Shown here: piece by piece, positions 50,569 through 59,524 of the stretch
Layout: each line of letters begins with the position of its first letter
Numbering within the stretch: the first letter of the stretch is position 1
Assembly (NCBI GenBank): GCA_003963305.1
Contig: RXJR01000034.1
Location: 1-64,000, forward strand
DNA from: Candidatus Melainabacteria bacterium
Lineage (GTDB): Bacteria > Cyanobacteriota > Vampirovibrionia > Obscuribacterales > Obscuribacteraceae
Length of the DNA: 64,000 nucleotides
Reading direction: 5' to 3'
Notes under the pieces: model-generated
Databases searched by the model: none
What the model was told of the DNA's origin: nothing
What the model saw: the letters and a program-made list of their open reading frames with translations, nothing else
Program-made: the position numbers and the translations under genes

Positions 50569-50838
50569 TTTCGATCCTCTTTTTTTATTCGTCTTTTCAA
50601 ACAGCGACGGGCGTCTGCCTTCGAAAAATCCGCCCCGATTTTAGACCTTTTGGCACCATATGTAGTATCAATATGAATGAACGTAAAAATTCGGGAACCT
50701 AGAAAAAATCCCGGTTCAGGATTTCGATAAAACTGGTCCAAACCTAAATTCTTAATTCATTACTTTGACGCCATTGATCAATCCGAGCAGATATCTAAAG
50801 GCCGCCTTGCAACCGAAAGAACGACGTGGGATTGAACC

Positions 50839-51753
50839 ATGCAAGCCATACAATCGGCTTTGTTTCATCAGCTGGATTTCTTTGATTCGCAAGATACAGT
50901 AAATGCAGTCGCACCGCACTTCAGGATTGAAAGAAAAACAATACAGACAGAGGGAGCATTAGTGATGAAAACAGATCCGTTGGCAGATCTCGAAAGACTG
51001 GCGAATCTTAAAGAGAAGATTCGGAATGCACACATTGAATACATGATCGCTATATCAGTTCGAAAAGTCGCTTACTCCAAAATAATTCAAGAATCGGAAT
51101 CAACCTCGAACGAGATAATCACTGAGCTGGCATTACGAAATGCCCAATATGAGCTGATGGAAACACTGAATTCCGAAGATTTTGAGCGACACAAGGCAAT
51201 GTTTCAAGCACACAATCACAACTGGGCGGTAAGAGAATTAACAGCGCTTAGAAACTGCTTTGCGGGTGCACTGTTTGTGGATTTGGACAATCTCATTAAG
51301 GGCTTATCCAGCATCGTCAACAAACAATGTGCAGAAGCAAACATTGGCATCGAACCCGTCAAGCATAAACAGGCGGGACGTGCCATTACAAATAACGTCA
51401 GGCTCGGAGCCGCTATTTGGGCAGCAGGAAATAATTTCAGACACTTTGAGAATTGGCCCGGTACGCCTGACGTGCAGCCCGAGAGAACGGCAATCGGTTC
51501 AATTAACATCTTAAGGGATTTACTTGATTTCGAATGTTTCAATTGGAATGTGTGTGGAGAGGTTCTAGCTCTCATCGCTAAAGGTCGTAGCGTTGAACAA
51601 TTGTTCGAAGACTTTCAGCAAATCGGACGAGATCTTTGTGATGTGCCACTCCAGACGCTCGATAAGCACACCGAGAGGCTTCTCATCCAAGTCAAGAGTG
51701 AGGGGTTGGTAAACGAAGAACATCAAAAGATGCTCGCGGCGAACTCGATTTAG
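50839..51753 (+). CDS. hypothetical helical protein, 304 aa
   Basis: A 304-aa soluble, mostly helical protein from ATG 50839; ATG 50965 (MKTDPLADLERL, GAGGGAGC upstream) would give 262 aa and has the better ribosome site. Segments include ELALRNAQYELMETLNSED, VRELTALRNCFAGALFVDL and LGAAIWAAGNNFRHFENWP. Its pattern of an Arg-Asn-rich helical core (GAAIWAAGNNFRH) is a little like HEPN-type or abortive-infection proteins, but no RxxxxH is clear. A terminator follows at 51761. Function not assigned. Confidence 0.5.
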   Translation: MQAIQSALFHQLDFFDSQDTVNAVAPHFRIERKTIQTEGALVMKTDPLADLERLANLKEKIRNAHIEYMIAISVRKVAYSKIIQESESTSNEIITELALRNAQYELMETLNSEDFERHKAMFQAHNHNWAVRELTALRNCFAGALFVDLDNLIKGLSSIVNKQCAEANIGIEPVKHKQAGRAITNNVRLGAAIWAAGNNFRHFENWPGTPDVQPERTAIGSINILRDLLDFECFNWNVCGEVLALIAKGRSVEQLFEDFQQIGRDLCDVPLQTLDKHTERLLIQVKSEGLVNEEHQKMLAANSI

Positions 51754-51760
51754 ATAATTC

Positions 51761-51805
51761 AGACCGGTCTAAAGCAAGCAGATCGCTTAATCGCGGTCTG
51801 TTTTC
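51761..51805 (+). terminator. terminator after the 304-aa gene
   Basis: AGACCG (51761-51766) pairs with CGGTCT (51794-51799), with an inner GATCGCTTAATCG region, followed by GTTTTCTTTT. It lies 7 bp after the stop. Confidence 0.65.
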
Positions 51806-51906
51806 TTTTAGGCGTACACATCTGCCGTCGCACATCTGCACAATTCCACATTTAGAACTTAAATGTCTGCCGGTACGATGGAAATACTTACCAGAGGTGT
51901 TCCAAC

Positions 51907-52155
51907 ATGCATTATCCAGCCGTTTTCTGTCTTTATGAGGTTGAGCCTCGCTTTTATGCTTGTCTCGTCGCTGGCCAGTTGCAGCCGCGAGAATCACTAG
52001 ACACCGAATGTATTATCGAAGCTGACGATGGCGCTCATGTCATCGAGCTGATAGAGAAATTCCCGGCTCTGGCATCATGGCACCTTGTAGCGCTGGAAGA
52101 TGTTTATCCCAAGGCTGTTTTGCCTCAGTACGCTACCGTGAAGTCGACGACCTGA
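51907..52155 (+). CDS. small hypothetical protein, 82 aa
   Basis: An 82-aa acidic protein (AVFCLYEVEPRFYACLVAGQ, then ECIIEADDGAHVIELIEKF) with AGAGGTG nine bases before the ATG. The pattern of strand, strand and helix suggests a compact alpha/beta fold. No family recognised. It is convergent with the 649-aa gene. Confidence 0.5.
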   Translation: MHYPAVFCLYEVEPRFYACLVAGQLQPRESLDTECIIEADDGAHVIELIEKFPALASWHLVALEDVYPKAVLPQYATVKSTT

Positions 52156-52225
52156 TATTCGACTTGATTGATATCCTCATAGCGCGTCCAAGCGAAAGTA
52201 CTCGTTTGAGCCGGCAGTTTACCGG

Positions 52226-54175
52226 TCACCTTTCGGAGGACACTGCTCCTGTTTCAGGACTTACGGTATAGATGTTCGCATAGATTTTTGATTTGATGTC
52301 AGGTCCGAACTTGTATTCGGATGTGTTCTCCTGCCCGGTGTAAGCCATCAATGGCCCAGCAGCTTGCGGACTCAATTTTTGATAAGAAACTGAGCCGTCA
52401 ACGTCAGGAACATTCATCCCCAGAAATTTGTATGAATCGATTGGCTTAATGACTGATGATTGCAAGAATTTTGCGGGAAAGCCATTCTGATCTGTGAAGA
52501 CAAGCTTGTCGGTAAAAATCACAACCGGAGCAACATCTTTTGAGTCTGACTGGTCGATAACATTTCCACTCGAATGGAGGTTGCTAAAAGTTTCAGCCGT
52601 GTTTTCGTAGGAGAAATCTCCAACAGTCAAGAAAGTTTTTGACTTTGCTGCGTCCTCCATCTCTGTCGTGATTGACTTGCCGTCAATCGGAAATGGCGTG
52701 ACGTAGTTGACTGACATTACAGCGGCTTTTCCTTTTGACCCTTCAAAGATGCGTAGGTCCGTTATATTAATCACCAGACCGCTCCCAACAAGATCTGTGT
52801 ATGTGTAAGTCGGATCTCCAGTGAAGCAAATGGTTTCATCAGTTGTACTGTGTGCACCCACGACTGTGGTTGAATGACACCCGGCATCAGAATAGGCAAC
52901 CGAACTAGTAGCAAGAAGTGAAATAATCGGTGATGTTGTTACTGCTGCATTTTCGTAGATAAGCGCTCCGACTTGATTTGCATTGTTGTATGACGATGCG
53001 TCGACAAGCGGGACCTCAAATGTAGTTACTTCTTCACCTTCAGTATCAGTCGCTGGGTAAACAATCAAACCACTAGCAGTGCCGAAGGACGAACTTTGAA
53101 TTATCTTCTGATACTCGCGTCTCCCACCGAGAACTACGTCCGGCTCACCGGAGTAAGGCAACGGACAGCCAGTTGAAGCAACATACCGATCGAATACGAA
53201 AGCAGCTCCTGTAGAAGCCGACGAATTGAACCCAAAACACAGATCGAGTTTATCGCCAAAGAGTTGAACTTGCGGAACGAGGATATCTCCGCCGCCCACA
53301 GGTGACGCGCTAGCTTGAGGTTGATCAGATCCGGGAATCAACGTGTACAGAAAAGCTGACGATGCAGAACAAGATATGCTGTGAACAACTCCCGAGAAGT
53401 CAAAGGTTCGTCCGTAGGTCGATGTTGTACCGGGTTGGGTCGACGGCAACGACGCGAATGCACTGCCTATCGTGTTGAAAATTTCCTTCGAAGAGAACCC
53501 AAACTTGTAGCCGCCGTTAATGGCATCAGGCACGATTTTGAAATTCTTGTAGAGAACCGCTACTGTACCTACCGCTTGGTTTGATCTGACATTCCAGAAT
53601 GGATCGTAGTCAAATGCATTAATTGACAGATGTAATACCAGATTTTTTTTGTTGTTTGCGAAGCAGGCACCCAGAACAGCGCTGTTTTGCCAATTCCTCG
53701 AATGCGAGTTGGCCAGTGTGATCAGGTCTTCAACTTCAGCCTTCAGGCTACAAATCTTCGACTTAGTAGCATCGTAAAGATACAGCACATGAACTCTGAA
53801 ATTCTCGGCATCAGTTTGCTCCGATGGCTTGTTCAAGAGCAGAAAAATACTTTTCCCGATCTCTTCGTCTTTTGCTCGATAAGCTTCTTCTATCTGAACT
53901 GCGTTTGATGTACCGAGCGCGGCTACGGCGTCTAAAGGTTGAGGATTGCCGCTGATTATGTTTTGGAAGACCTGTCCACTTGGGGCGACAACAGCCGGAC
54001 GGGACGAATCAAGCGCAGGGTTTTGAGCGAATAAGCTAGGATTTTCCGCTATTGTGTAGCTCTGTCCGAGAAATGTTCTATTTTCTGTAGCGCGCTGTTG
54101 CTCAACTTTGCTCAAGTACTTTTGGAACTTGAGCCGCAAGAATTGCTGTACTTGGTTATTGAAATAAAGAGACAT
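52226..54175 (-). CDS. large beta-rich hypothetical protein, possible structural protein
   Basis: A 649-aa protein without a signal peptide. The first 60 residues are helical (MSLYFNNQVQQFLRLKFQKY), and the rest is Ser/Thr/Gly/Asn-rich and predicted beta (FSGVVHSISCSASSAFLYTL, GAAFVFDRYVASTGCPLPYS, VINITDLRIFEGSKGKAAVM). Composition resembles phage structural or appendage proteins, or a beta-solenoid. Its position at the right flank of the phage-like island fits, but there is no recognisable homology. It may be co-transcribed with the 184-aa gene 23 bp upstream. Confidence 0.45.
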   Translation of the reverse strand: MSLYFNNQVQQFLRLKFQKYLSKVEQQRATENRTFLGQSYTIAENPSLFAQNPALDSSRPAVVAPSGQVFQNIISGNPQPLDAVAALGTSNAVQIEEAYRAKDEEIGKSIFLLLNKPSEQTDAENFRVHVLYLYDATKSKICSLKAEVEDLITLANSHSRNWQNSAVLGACFANNKKNLVLHLSINAFDYDPFWNVRSNQAVGTVAVLYKNFKIVPDAINGGYKFGFSSKEIFNTIGSAFASLPSTQPGTTSTYGRTFDFSGVVHSISCSASSAFLYTLIPGSDQPQASASPVGGGDILVPQVQLFGDKLDLCFGFNSSASTGAAFVFDRYVASTGCPLPYSGEPDVVLGGRREYQKIIQSSSFGTASGLIVYPATDTEGEEVTTFEVPLVDASSYNNANQVGALIYENAAVTTSPIISLLATSSVAYSDAGCHSTTVVGAHSTTDETICFTGDPTYTYTDLVGSGLVINITDLRIFEGSKGKAAVMSVNYVTPFPIDGKSITTEMEDAAKSKTFLTVGDFSYENTAETFSNLHSSGNVIDQSDSKDVAPVVIFTDKLVFTDQNGFPAKFLQSSVIKPIDSYKFLGMNVPDVDGSVSYQKLSPQAAGPLMAYTGQENTSEYKFGPDIKSKIYANIYTVSPETGAVSSER

Positions 54176-54198
54176 CAGGGTGGCTTCCTAGCACAAAA

Positions 54199-54753
54199 TC
54201 AGTGTGCAGGGAGTATGGAGATAGTCTTACTGAACGCTATTCCAAAAAACTGCCTTGCACGCTCTTCCGCTTCGTCAAGCTGAGATTCAGATAGCAGAGT
54301 TTTGAGTCGCTCGAATATATCGGCATCATCTAGCAAATTTGTCCGGCCTAAGCTCACGACGACTTGATACCACATCCAGGCGGATGAAGCGTGAGCCGAA
54401 AACCTACCGCTTTCACTGGCAATCAAACATGCCTGCGCCATGATGCAAATAAAAACCGCAGCGTCTTCAGGATGTGATTTATAGAGTTGGCGAAGAACTG
54501 ATTCACCATCCGCGGCCTTCGCGGCTTCTTTGAAGTAAACGGCGGCCACCATATGCTCGATTGGCACATTCAATTCGCCGCGCTCATAAATACGCGCAAG
54601 CCTCAAACTAGCCAACAAGTTGCGCTCCTCGCGTGCCATCTGGAACTGGAAGAGGGCTTGGGCAGTTTGTCCCTCACGCTCTAGCTTAAGTGCTTTCAGG
54701 TAGTGTTCTTCGCCGTTCGGAATCTTTACGCTCGTCATTAGCCCATCCATCAA
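54199..54753 (-). CDS. Sel1/TPR-like repeat protein
   Basis: A 184-aa helical protein with Sel1-like units: EEHYLKALKLEREGQTAQAL, LASLRLARIYERGELNVPIE, then MVAAVYFKEAAKAADGESVL and AWMWYQVVVSLGRTNLLDDA. There is no signal peptide. ATG 54738 is an alternative start. It lies 23 bp upstream of the 649-aa gene on the same strand. It is likely to mediate protein-protein contacts; no specific role is visible. Confidence 0.6.
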   Translation of the reverse strand: MMDGLMTSVKIPNGEEHYLKALKLEREGQTAQALFQFQMAREERNLLASLRLARIYERGELNVPIEHMVAAVYFKEAAKAADGESVLRQLYKSHPEDAAVFICIMAQACLIASESGRFSAHASSAWMWYQVVVSLGRTNLLDDADIFERLKTLLSESQLDEAEERARQFFGIAFSKTISILPAH

Positions 54754-54844
54754 AGGTCTCCACGGTTCGAAGAATAGGAACTATTGACCGGATTTGCTGA
54801 AACGGAGATCATGTATGGTCAAAGACATCAGAAAGGATTTGTGA

Positions 54845-55051
54845 ATGAGTCACAAGAAGTTCGCAGGCTCACCGGTAAAAGTCGGCTTTACTATCGTCAA
54901 ACACGACGGCTGCCTCTGGCATCTCATCAATATCGACGAGAGCAAAAAATACCATTGGCTGGAAGTCGTCGAAAACAAAGATGGCACTTACTGCTGCACA
55001 CATCCGAATCGAACGATGATCAGTGACTCGCCGCTGAAAGACGTGTCTTAG
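54845..55051 (+). CDS. small hypothetical protein, 68 aa
   Basis: A 68-aa protein (MSHKKFAGSPVKVGFTIVKH, then LWHLINIDESKKYHWLEVVE) with AAAGGAT nine bases before the ATG. It has the look of a small beta domain. It is convergent with the caspase-like gene, with 6 bp between stops. Confidence 0.5.
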   Translation: MSHKKFAGSPVKVGFTIVKHDGCLWHLINIDESKKYHWLEVVENKDGTYCCTHPNRTMISDSPLKDVS

Positions 55052-55057
55052 AGACTT

Positions 55058-57034
55058 CTAGGGACGCTGAGGCGCTACAGCAAATACAAATTCACCAGCG
55101 TCATCACCACCAAATGAACCGAAGCAGGGATGAGGACTTAAATCTGATACGTCTCGTAAAAGGTGCTCGAATGTCAAATACTGTTCACTTGGTCCTTCGT
55201 TTCGTAATGCTTCGAGAATGCGGGTAGCAAATGGTGAATGATTTGAATTAAGTGAATCCGCATCTGAAACGTTCTGGTCGGCACTTGCTGCTAACAATTT
55301 ACGAGTCTTGCGAAAACCACAGTCGGCTAAAAATTGTTCCAGAGGCTGTTTAGTTCTAGTTCTCGGTCCTCGCGATTTTTCGCCCCTGCAATGTTTGGCT
55401 ATCGAATCAAGAAATGTGCCACCTTTGCATACGTCTAGACAAACAAGCACATGCTGGCAATCGATATGATCAAGTGATTGTTGGAGCCACGGGAAATCAA
55501 CACAAGAGAATGTGTTATCGGCTCTTGAGTTGGAAGCGATTAAATATCCAATGCCATGCTTAACGTCCACCATCCCATGTCCGGCAAAGTAAACTAATAA
55601 TTGATCTGCTGGCTTATAAGTAATTGCAGCGTAATCGTCTAAGACCTGTCCAATCTGCTGCTGTGTAGGATTTGAAACGACTTTTACTCGCCAACCGTAC
55701 AAATGCTGAAGTTCATTGCTGATAGATTGTGCGTCACGGACGGGATTGTCTAATCGTCCAAAACTTGGATCCTGATAGGTATCCGAGGCAAAGAAAAGAG
55801 CGTAGTTGGTTCCAATCATAGGACTTGCAGTCGCCGGCTTGACAAAGGTTTCATCCCTTTTGAGATCTCTCGTGGGAACAACCGACGTGCTCGGCGCAGT
55901 TTGGCTACGATTAGCTGTTGAACCAACTGAAGTAGCTGGGGCCGTTTTACTCGTAGGAAGCGACGCTAGTAAACGCTCTGCCTCGGGATTGCGGTGACCA
56001 GCAGAAAAACTAATAGCCTGTTGATATTGTTGAGCCGCCAGACCGAAATCACCACGCATCTGAAGAGCCTGACCCAGACCAATGTGGTTCTCTGGCAATA
56101 GCGGTTTTTCTTTTAGTGCTTGCTCCCAACCCGATACAAGAGCATCGCGTACATCTGGATCATCTGCTTTAAATGCAACTGCTTTCTCATACGCTGCTAT
56201 CGCACTACCTGAATCACCATTCATTTGAAGCGCTTGTCCCAATTTCAGTTCAATTTCAGCGCTGTCAGTTGCGCGTGCAGCGGCTCTATATTCTGCGATT
56301 GCCTTATCTGTTTGGAATCTCACGCGGTACACATCACCGAGCTTAATGTGGATTTTTGGATCATCTTTTAGTACCAGCGCGGCGCCGTATTCAACAATCG
56401 CGCCAATAAAATCTCCGCCAAGTCGAGCTTGATCACCAAGCATAACTCGATCCGCAAAGGATTCAGGGTCTTTTCCCATAATACGGATAATGCCTTCGAC
56501 ATTACCTTGCGTAGTCATGTTACTGGGGCTCAAGTAGAACGACTTGTGAAATTGTTTCAGAGCTTCGGGGGGATTGTTTCTGAGCCGTAACCCGTAATTA
56601 TTTAGCGCGATGGCTAAGTTGTCGCGAGCGAGCTTATAGTTCGGGTCCAGCTTCAAAGCAGCTTCGAATTTTTGAATTGCCAACGGAAAATCAGCTGAGT
56701 TGATAGCTTTAACGCCATCATTGTTTAACGAAATTATCTCTCGGTTTCTAAAATACTTCTTGGCTCGCGCGTTACCAGGATTCAATCTCAGTGCGGCTTC
56801 GTACTTCTGCTTCTCTGTCGTGTCGTCGCCATTTTTGCCAGCGGCTTCAGCTTCGTCGCAGAGCTTCTCATCCGTCGAAAGCGAAGAATCGGCAACTAGC
56901 AGCAGTTTCGGTGGAGAGACTTTCACAGTGTCGGCTTTAGAAGCCAGACTGACTGACAAGGAAATACCGAGTTGTACGGCAATTAGGAGTGCAGCCCTAG
57001 TTCCTGTAACTTTGCTCACAGGCTCGTTCCTCAA
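55058..57034 (-). CDS. exported TPR protein with C-terminal caspase-like (C14) domain
   Basis: A 658-aa protein. A signal peptide or membrane anchor (ALLIAVQLGISLSVSLASKA) is followed by about ten TPR units (residues 55-370; for example AINSADFPLAIQKFEAALKL, AYEKAVAFKADDPDVRDALV), a Ser/Thr-rich linker (PATSVGSTANRSQTAPSTS), and a caspase-like peptidase domain. The catalytic His is in LLVYFAGHGMVD and the Cys in VLVCLDVCKGGTF. This is the prokaryotic caspase/metacaspase (peptidase C14) layout. Export makes a periplasmic signalling or processing role more likely than cytoplasmic abortive infection, but cytoplasmic caspases in defence are well known. It appears monocistronic. Confidence 0.88.
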   Translation of the reverse strand: MRNEPVSKVTGTRAALLIAVQLGISLSVSLASKADTVKVSPPKLLLVADSSLSTDEKLCDEAEAAGKNGDDTTEKQKYEAALRLNPGNARAKKYFRNREIISLNNDGVKAINSADFPLAIQKFEAALKLDPNYKLARDNLAIALNNYGLRLRNNPPEALKQFHKSFYLSPSNMTTQGNVEGIIRIMGKDPESFADRVMLGDQARLGGDFIGAIVEYGAALVLKDDPKIHIKLGDVYRVRFQTDKAIAEYRAAARATDSAEIELKLGQALQMNGDSGSAIAAYEKAVAFKADDPDVRDALVSGWEQALKEKPLLPENHIGLGQALQMRGDFGLAAQQYQQAISFSAGHRNPEAERLLASLPTSKTAPATSVGSTANRSQTAPSTSVVPTRDLKRDETFVKPATASPMIGTNYALFFASDTYQDPSFGRLDNPVRDAQSISNELQHLYGWRVKVVSNPTQQQIGQVLDDYAAITYKPADQLLVYFAGHGMVDVKHGIGYLIASNSRADNTFSCVDFPWLQQSLDHIDCQHVLVCLDVCKGGTFLDSIAKHCRGEKSRGPRTRTKQPLEQFLADCGFRKTRKLLAASADQNVSDADSLNSNHSPFATRILEALRNEGPSEQYLTFEHLLRDVSDLSPHPCFGSFGGDDAGEFVFAVAPQRP

Positions 57035-57144
57035 AGCTCAGCCTTTCGTATTGTACCCGTGAGTGGTGAGCTAGCACATGAAATGAAGAATCGACACGCC
57101 AATAAGCCACCTACTGCTCCTCTTTGAGTTTTCACCGAAAGGAT

Positions 57145-58044
57145 TCACTGAGCAGGAAATATTCTCTCCTTCTGGTTGCCGATGAACTTGGTGCTCACGC
57201 CATTCGGATGTGTAAATATGCGGACGGTATCATCAGCGTTTGAAGACAAACGCAAACCTGATTGCCGCTCAACTTCCCAAGCTCCGTTAGTTTCGAATGT
57301 ATATAATCTGCCTGTCGGCAATTCAATCATTCGTGTGCCCGTTGGAAGAGTCATCGTCAGCATACCGCCTGGCTTTCTCTCTGTGAAGATGTATTCGCCG
57401 TTACCGGTCGGGATATGACGCTGAATCAAGCCATTGTCGAATTCTTTGACTACCGTGCCATCTGCTTTTGTTGTCACCATGCTGTCACCGATTCTGGTTT
57501 GAAAAGTGCCTTCGCCGAGATCCGTCATGACCATGTTTTTGCTGGCCAGAGTTTTTTCAGCTATCTGAGCAAGTTTGCCTTCAGCCATGCGTGTTCCTAA
57601 AGTGAAGCCGGGCCCTAATGTGGTGGAGCATAAAAGGAGTTCGAAGGCAGGTTTGCCCAGTTCGTGAGCGAAGATTCGTTTCGCGTTCAGTTCTTGAGTT
57701 GGATCGTTCCAGGCTGCCTTGCAAGCATCGAAAAGCCGAGCATTCCGAACCCAAGCTTCCTTCCGCGGTGCGTCGTCTTCGAGCAACATCGATCCAACTG
57801 TTATAGCGAGCGCGGGCAGAACAACTTCAGGAGCAGCCGTACACACTGCGGCTGTTGCTGTAGTCATCAGCATGTCTTTGGCCACAGTCCCGGCAAGACT
57901 GGCTGGATCTTGGGCACGTCGCCAGATTTCATTAAATACACCTTCTCCTGTGCCATTACATACGATGCTAACTTCACGTCCTACTTTATCTACGAATGTG
58001 TCCTGACTCACTTGGTTTACCTCGTGTTTGTCTGTACGCGGCAA
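57145..58044 (-). CDS. polymorphic-toxin-style protein with RHS-like beta repeats
   Basis: A 299-aa protein. The N-terminal half has the motif NGTGEGVFNEIWRRAQDP, then a hydrophobic Ala-rich stretch (TATAAVCTAAPEVVLPALA), resembling the pre-toxin region of the deaminase gene at 59521 and of the decayed gene at 62.2-62.8 kb. The C-terminal half has repeated short beta units (TKADGTVVKEFDNGLIQRHI, GMLTMTLPTGTRMIELPTG, LYTFETNGAWEVERQSGL) like RHS/YD repeats. No enzymatic toxin domain is evident at the C-terminus, so it may be a shell or a fragment. No signal peptide. Function is inferred from architecture. Confidence 0.5.
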   Translation of the reverse strand: MPRTDKHEVNQVSQDTFVDKVGREVSIVCNGTGEGVFNEIWRRAQDPASLAGTVAKDMLMTTATAAVCTAAPEVVLPALAITVGSMLLEDDAPRKEAWVRNARLFDACKAAWNDPTQELNAKRIFAHELGKPAFELLLCSTTLGPGFTLGTRMAEGKLAQIAEKTLASKNMVMTDLGEGTFQTRIGDSMVTTKADGTVVKEFDNGLIQRHIPTGNGEYIFTERKPGGMLTMTLPTGTRMIELPTGRLYTFETNGAWEVERQSGLRLSSNADDTVRIFTHPNGVSTKFIGNQKERIFPAQ

Positions 58045-58164
58045 TGGCGCTCGACAGACATCAATTCCTGTGCAATGCAGAGACTCTACAGGCTAGATTT
58101 GGCAAAATCCGGGCATCAGACCACTGCCTTTTGAGCTAAGCAATCACGCCAATCCGTGTCATGA

Positions 58165-59076
58165 TCATTGCCGCCAACGCCAATCGTAAAGCATGGCCTC
58201 AAGGGCTCGCTCCACGTCTTCAGGTTGTTTTTCTCGAAGTAGTTTTTCAAAGGACTCATTGACTTTAGTTTGCTGCTTTGCAGAAAGAGGTAATGAGAAC
58301 GCTTCTTCAGCTCTTTTAATAGTCCATGGTCCCCAAACAGGATCTTGAACGTGTTGACCCACTTTGAAGCAGCCTTTTTCAAAAACGTGACTGCCCTTCG
58401 GCCAACCAGTTGCAATTGGAGGACTAATAGGTGACCAGATACAAATACCAGCCAAGAGAGAATAAACATAGACTTTGTGTCCGCTGTACACCAACGTTCC
58501 ATCAACAGATCGGAGTAAATAACTGTGATATCTAGATGGAAGTTTTAAATCATTTGGTTTGTCAGTCAGACTAGTGAAAAAGAACAATTGGTGATGATAC
58601 GGTCTAATTCGGTTTGAGATTCCCAGCAGGTATAAACGCCACTCCTCAAATGCATTGGCTACCGGCACATAAGCTGTAGGTTCTCGCTCCTCTAAGCCAT
58701 CGATTGTGGCAGCTAGAACCCTCCAAGAAATAGAAATCACAAAATTGGCAAACCAATTGCTGTAGTCAAATTTGAGAAAGCTACTTTTATCTTCTTGGAA
58801 TGGTCTAAATACTCGTTCAGCAAATTTCGATTCCCAGCCACTGAAAAGTGATTCGCAGTCACTGCAAAGCATCGGCAATCTCGTCGTGTCTTCCTCACGG
58901 CGGTTTGGAGTAGTAGCTGCTCGAAAGTATGCTGTTCCAGTGTCTTTTAGCCACCGTCCGACAAACTTTGGAAACAGATGGCTGTTCTTAATCGGAGGTT
59001 TCTTCTGACAGAGCATACAAATCGAGCCCAATTTGGGAATTTCAATTTGCGTATTTCGCTCAGTTCGCATAATCAC
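58165..59076 (-). CDS. zinc-binding HNH-like hypothetical protein
   Basis: A 303-aa protein. The N-terminus has a treble-clef-like set: CMLCQKKPPIKNSHLFPKF (CxxC, then SH..P) and, 45 residues later, MLCSDCESLFSGWE (CxxCE). This is the arrangement of a group of HNH-like proteins, with the His of KNSHLFP as the possible catalytic base. The rest (LLGISNRIRPYHHQLFFF, YLLRSVDGTLVYSGHKVYVY) is a mixed domain of unknown role. It lies between two toxin-type genes on the same strand. Nuclease activity is not certain, as the metal-binding Asn/His of a classical HNH cannot be identified. Confidence 0.55.
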   Translation of the reverse strand: MIMRTERNTQIEIPKLGSICMLCQKKPPIKNSHLFPKFVGRWLKDTGTAYFRAATTPNRREEDTTRLPMLCSDCESLFSGWESKFAERVFRPFQEDKSSFLKFDYSNWFANFVISISWRVLAATIDGLEEREPTAYVPVANAFEEWRLYLLGISNRIRPYHHQLFFFTSLTDKPNDLKLPSRYHSYLLRSVDGTLVYSGHKVYVYSLLAGICIWSPISPPIATGWPKGSHVFEKGCFKVGQHVQDPVWGPWTIKRAEEAFSLPLSAKQQTKVNESFEKLLREKQPEDVERALEAMLYDWRWRQ

Positions 59077-59134
59077 CGAAGTTCCAACCAGCCAAAAACG
59101 GATTCAAATGACAGCGAACCCTTTTTGTGAACAA

Positions 59135-59524
59135 CTATGCATCAACCCAGTTTACTGATGGACTATTTTTGCCAGTGGTCAGAAAATGACTTGCAATCGT
59201 TTCAAACAGATCGAATGGAAGACAGGCTTTACCGTCAATCTCAGTTGCCTCGCCGCTCACAATAAAGTCATGCGTTTCTTCTACGGTAGGTTTCTCTGCC
59301 TGCGCGACTAAATATGGCGGCTCGCCGTCCGTGCTGCTGTACTGAGCGAACGCGAGTGAACCATCGATCCCGAATGTCAATTTAAAGCCGTTTTCACCAA
59401 CTAGTTCACCGGAAGCTGGCTCGGCTTTTTGAAGTTGATGGAGAAATGCAATCAACTCGCTGCTCGTTTGGAAATGACGTTCAGAATGTGGCGAACGAGA
59501 GAAATCAACAAATTGAACTTTCAT
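59135..59524 (-). CDS. Imm1-like immunity protein
   Basis: A 129-aa acidic protein whose ATG overlaps the toxin TGA (ATGA at 59524-59521), a typical toxin-immunity arrangement. Its C-terminal part (CLPFDLFETIASHFLTTGKN, then SVNWVDA) resembles the Imm1 family end pattern, with a helix, F-x-x-TG and a final W. The central segment DGSLAFAQYSSTDGEPPYLV is a beta meander. Imm1 proteins are common partners of SCP1.201-type deaminases. It should neutralise the neighbouring deaminase in the cytoplasm. Assignment rests on position plus a partial motif. Confidence 0.65.
   Translation of the reverse strand: MKVQFVDFSRSPHSERHFQTSSELIAFLHQLQKAEPASGELVGENGFKLTFGIDGSLAFAQYSSTDGEPPYLVAQAEKPTVEETHDFIVSGEATEIDGKACLPFDLFETIASHFLTTGKNSPSVNWVDA

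Larger units (their letters stand above)
50045..50838. other. non-coding region with serial terminator hairpins
   Basis: 794 bp with no convincing gene. It contains four strong hairpins listed separately, a -10-like TATAAT at 50510-50515, and GGCTATTATTGA at 50222-50233 shared with 47098. Each hairpin could end a short transcript, so small RNAs are possible here. Confidence 0.45.

Noticed and set aside
50810..50840. tRNA T-arm-like sequence GTGGGATTGAACCATG
   Set aside because: The flanking bases do not form a T stem, acceptor or anticodon arm, so it is chance similarity.
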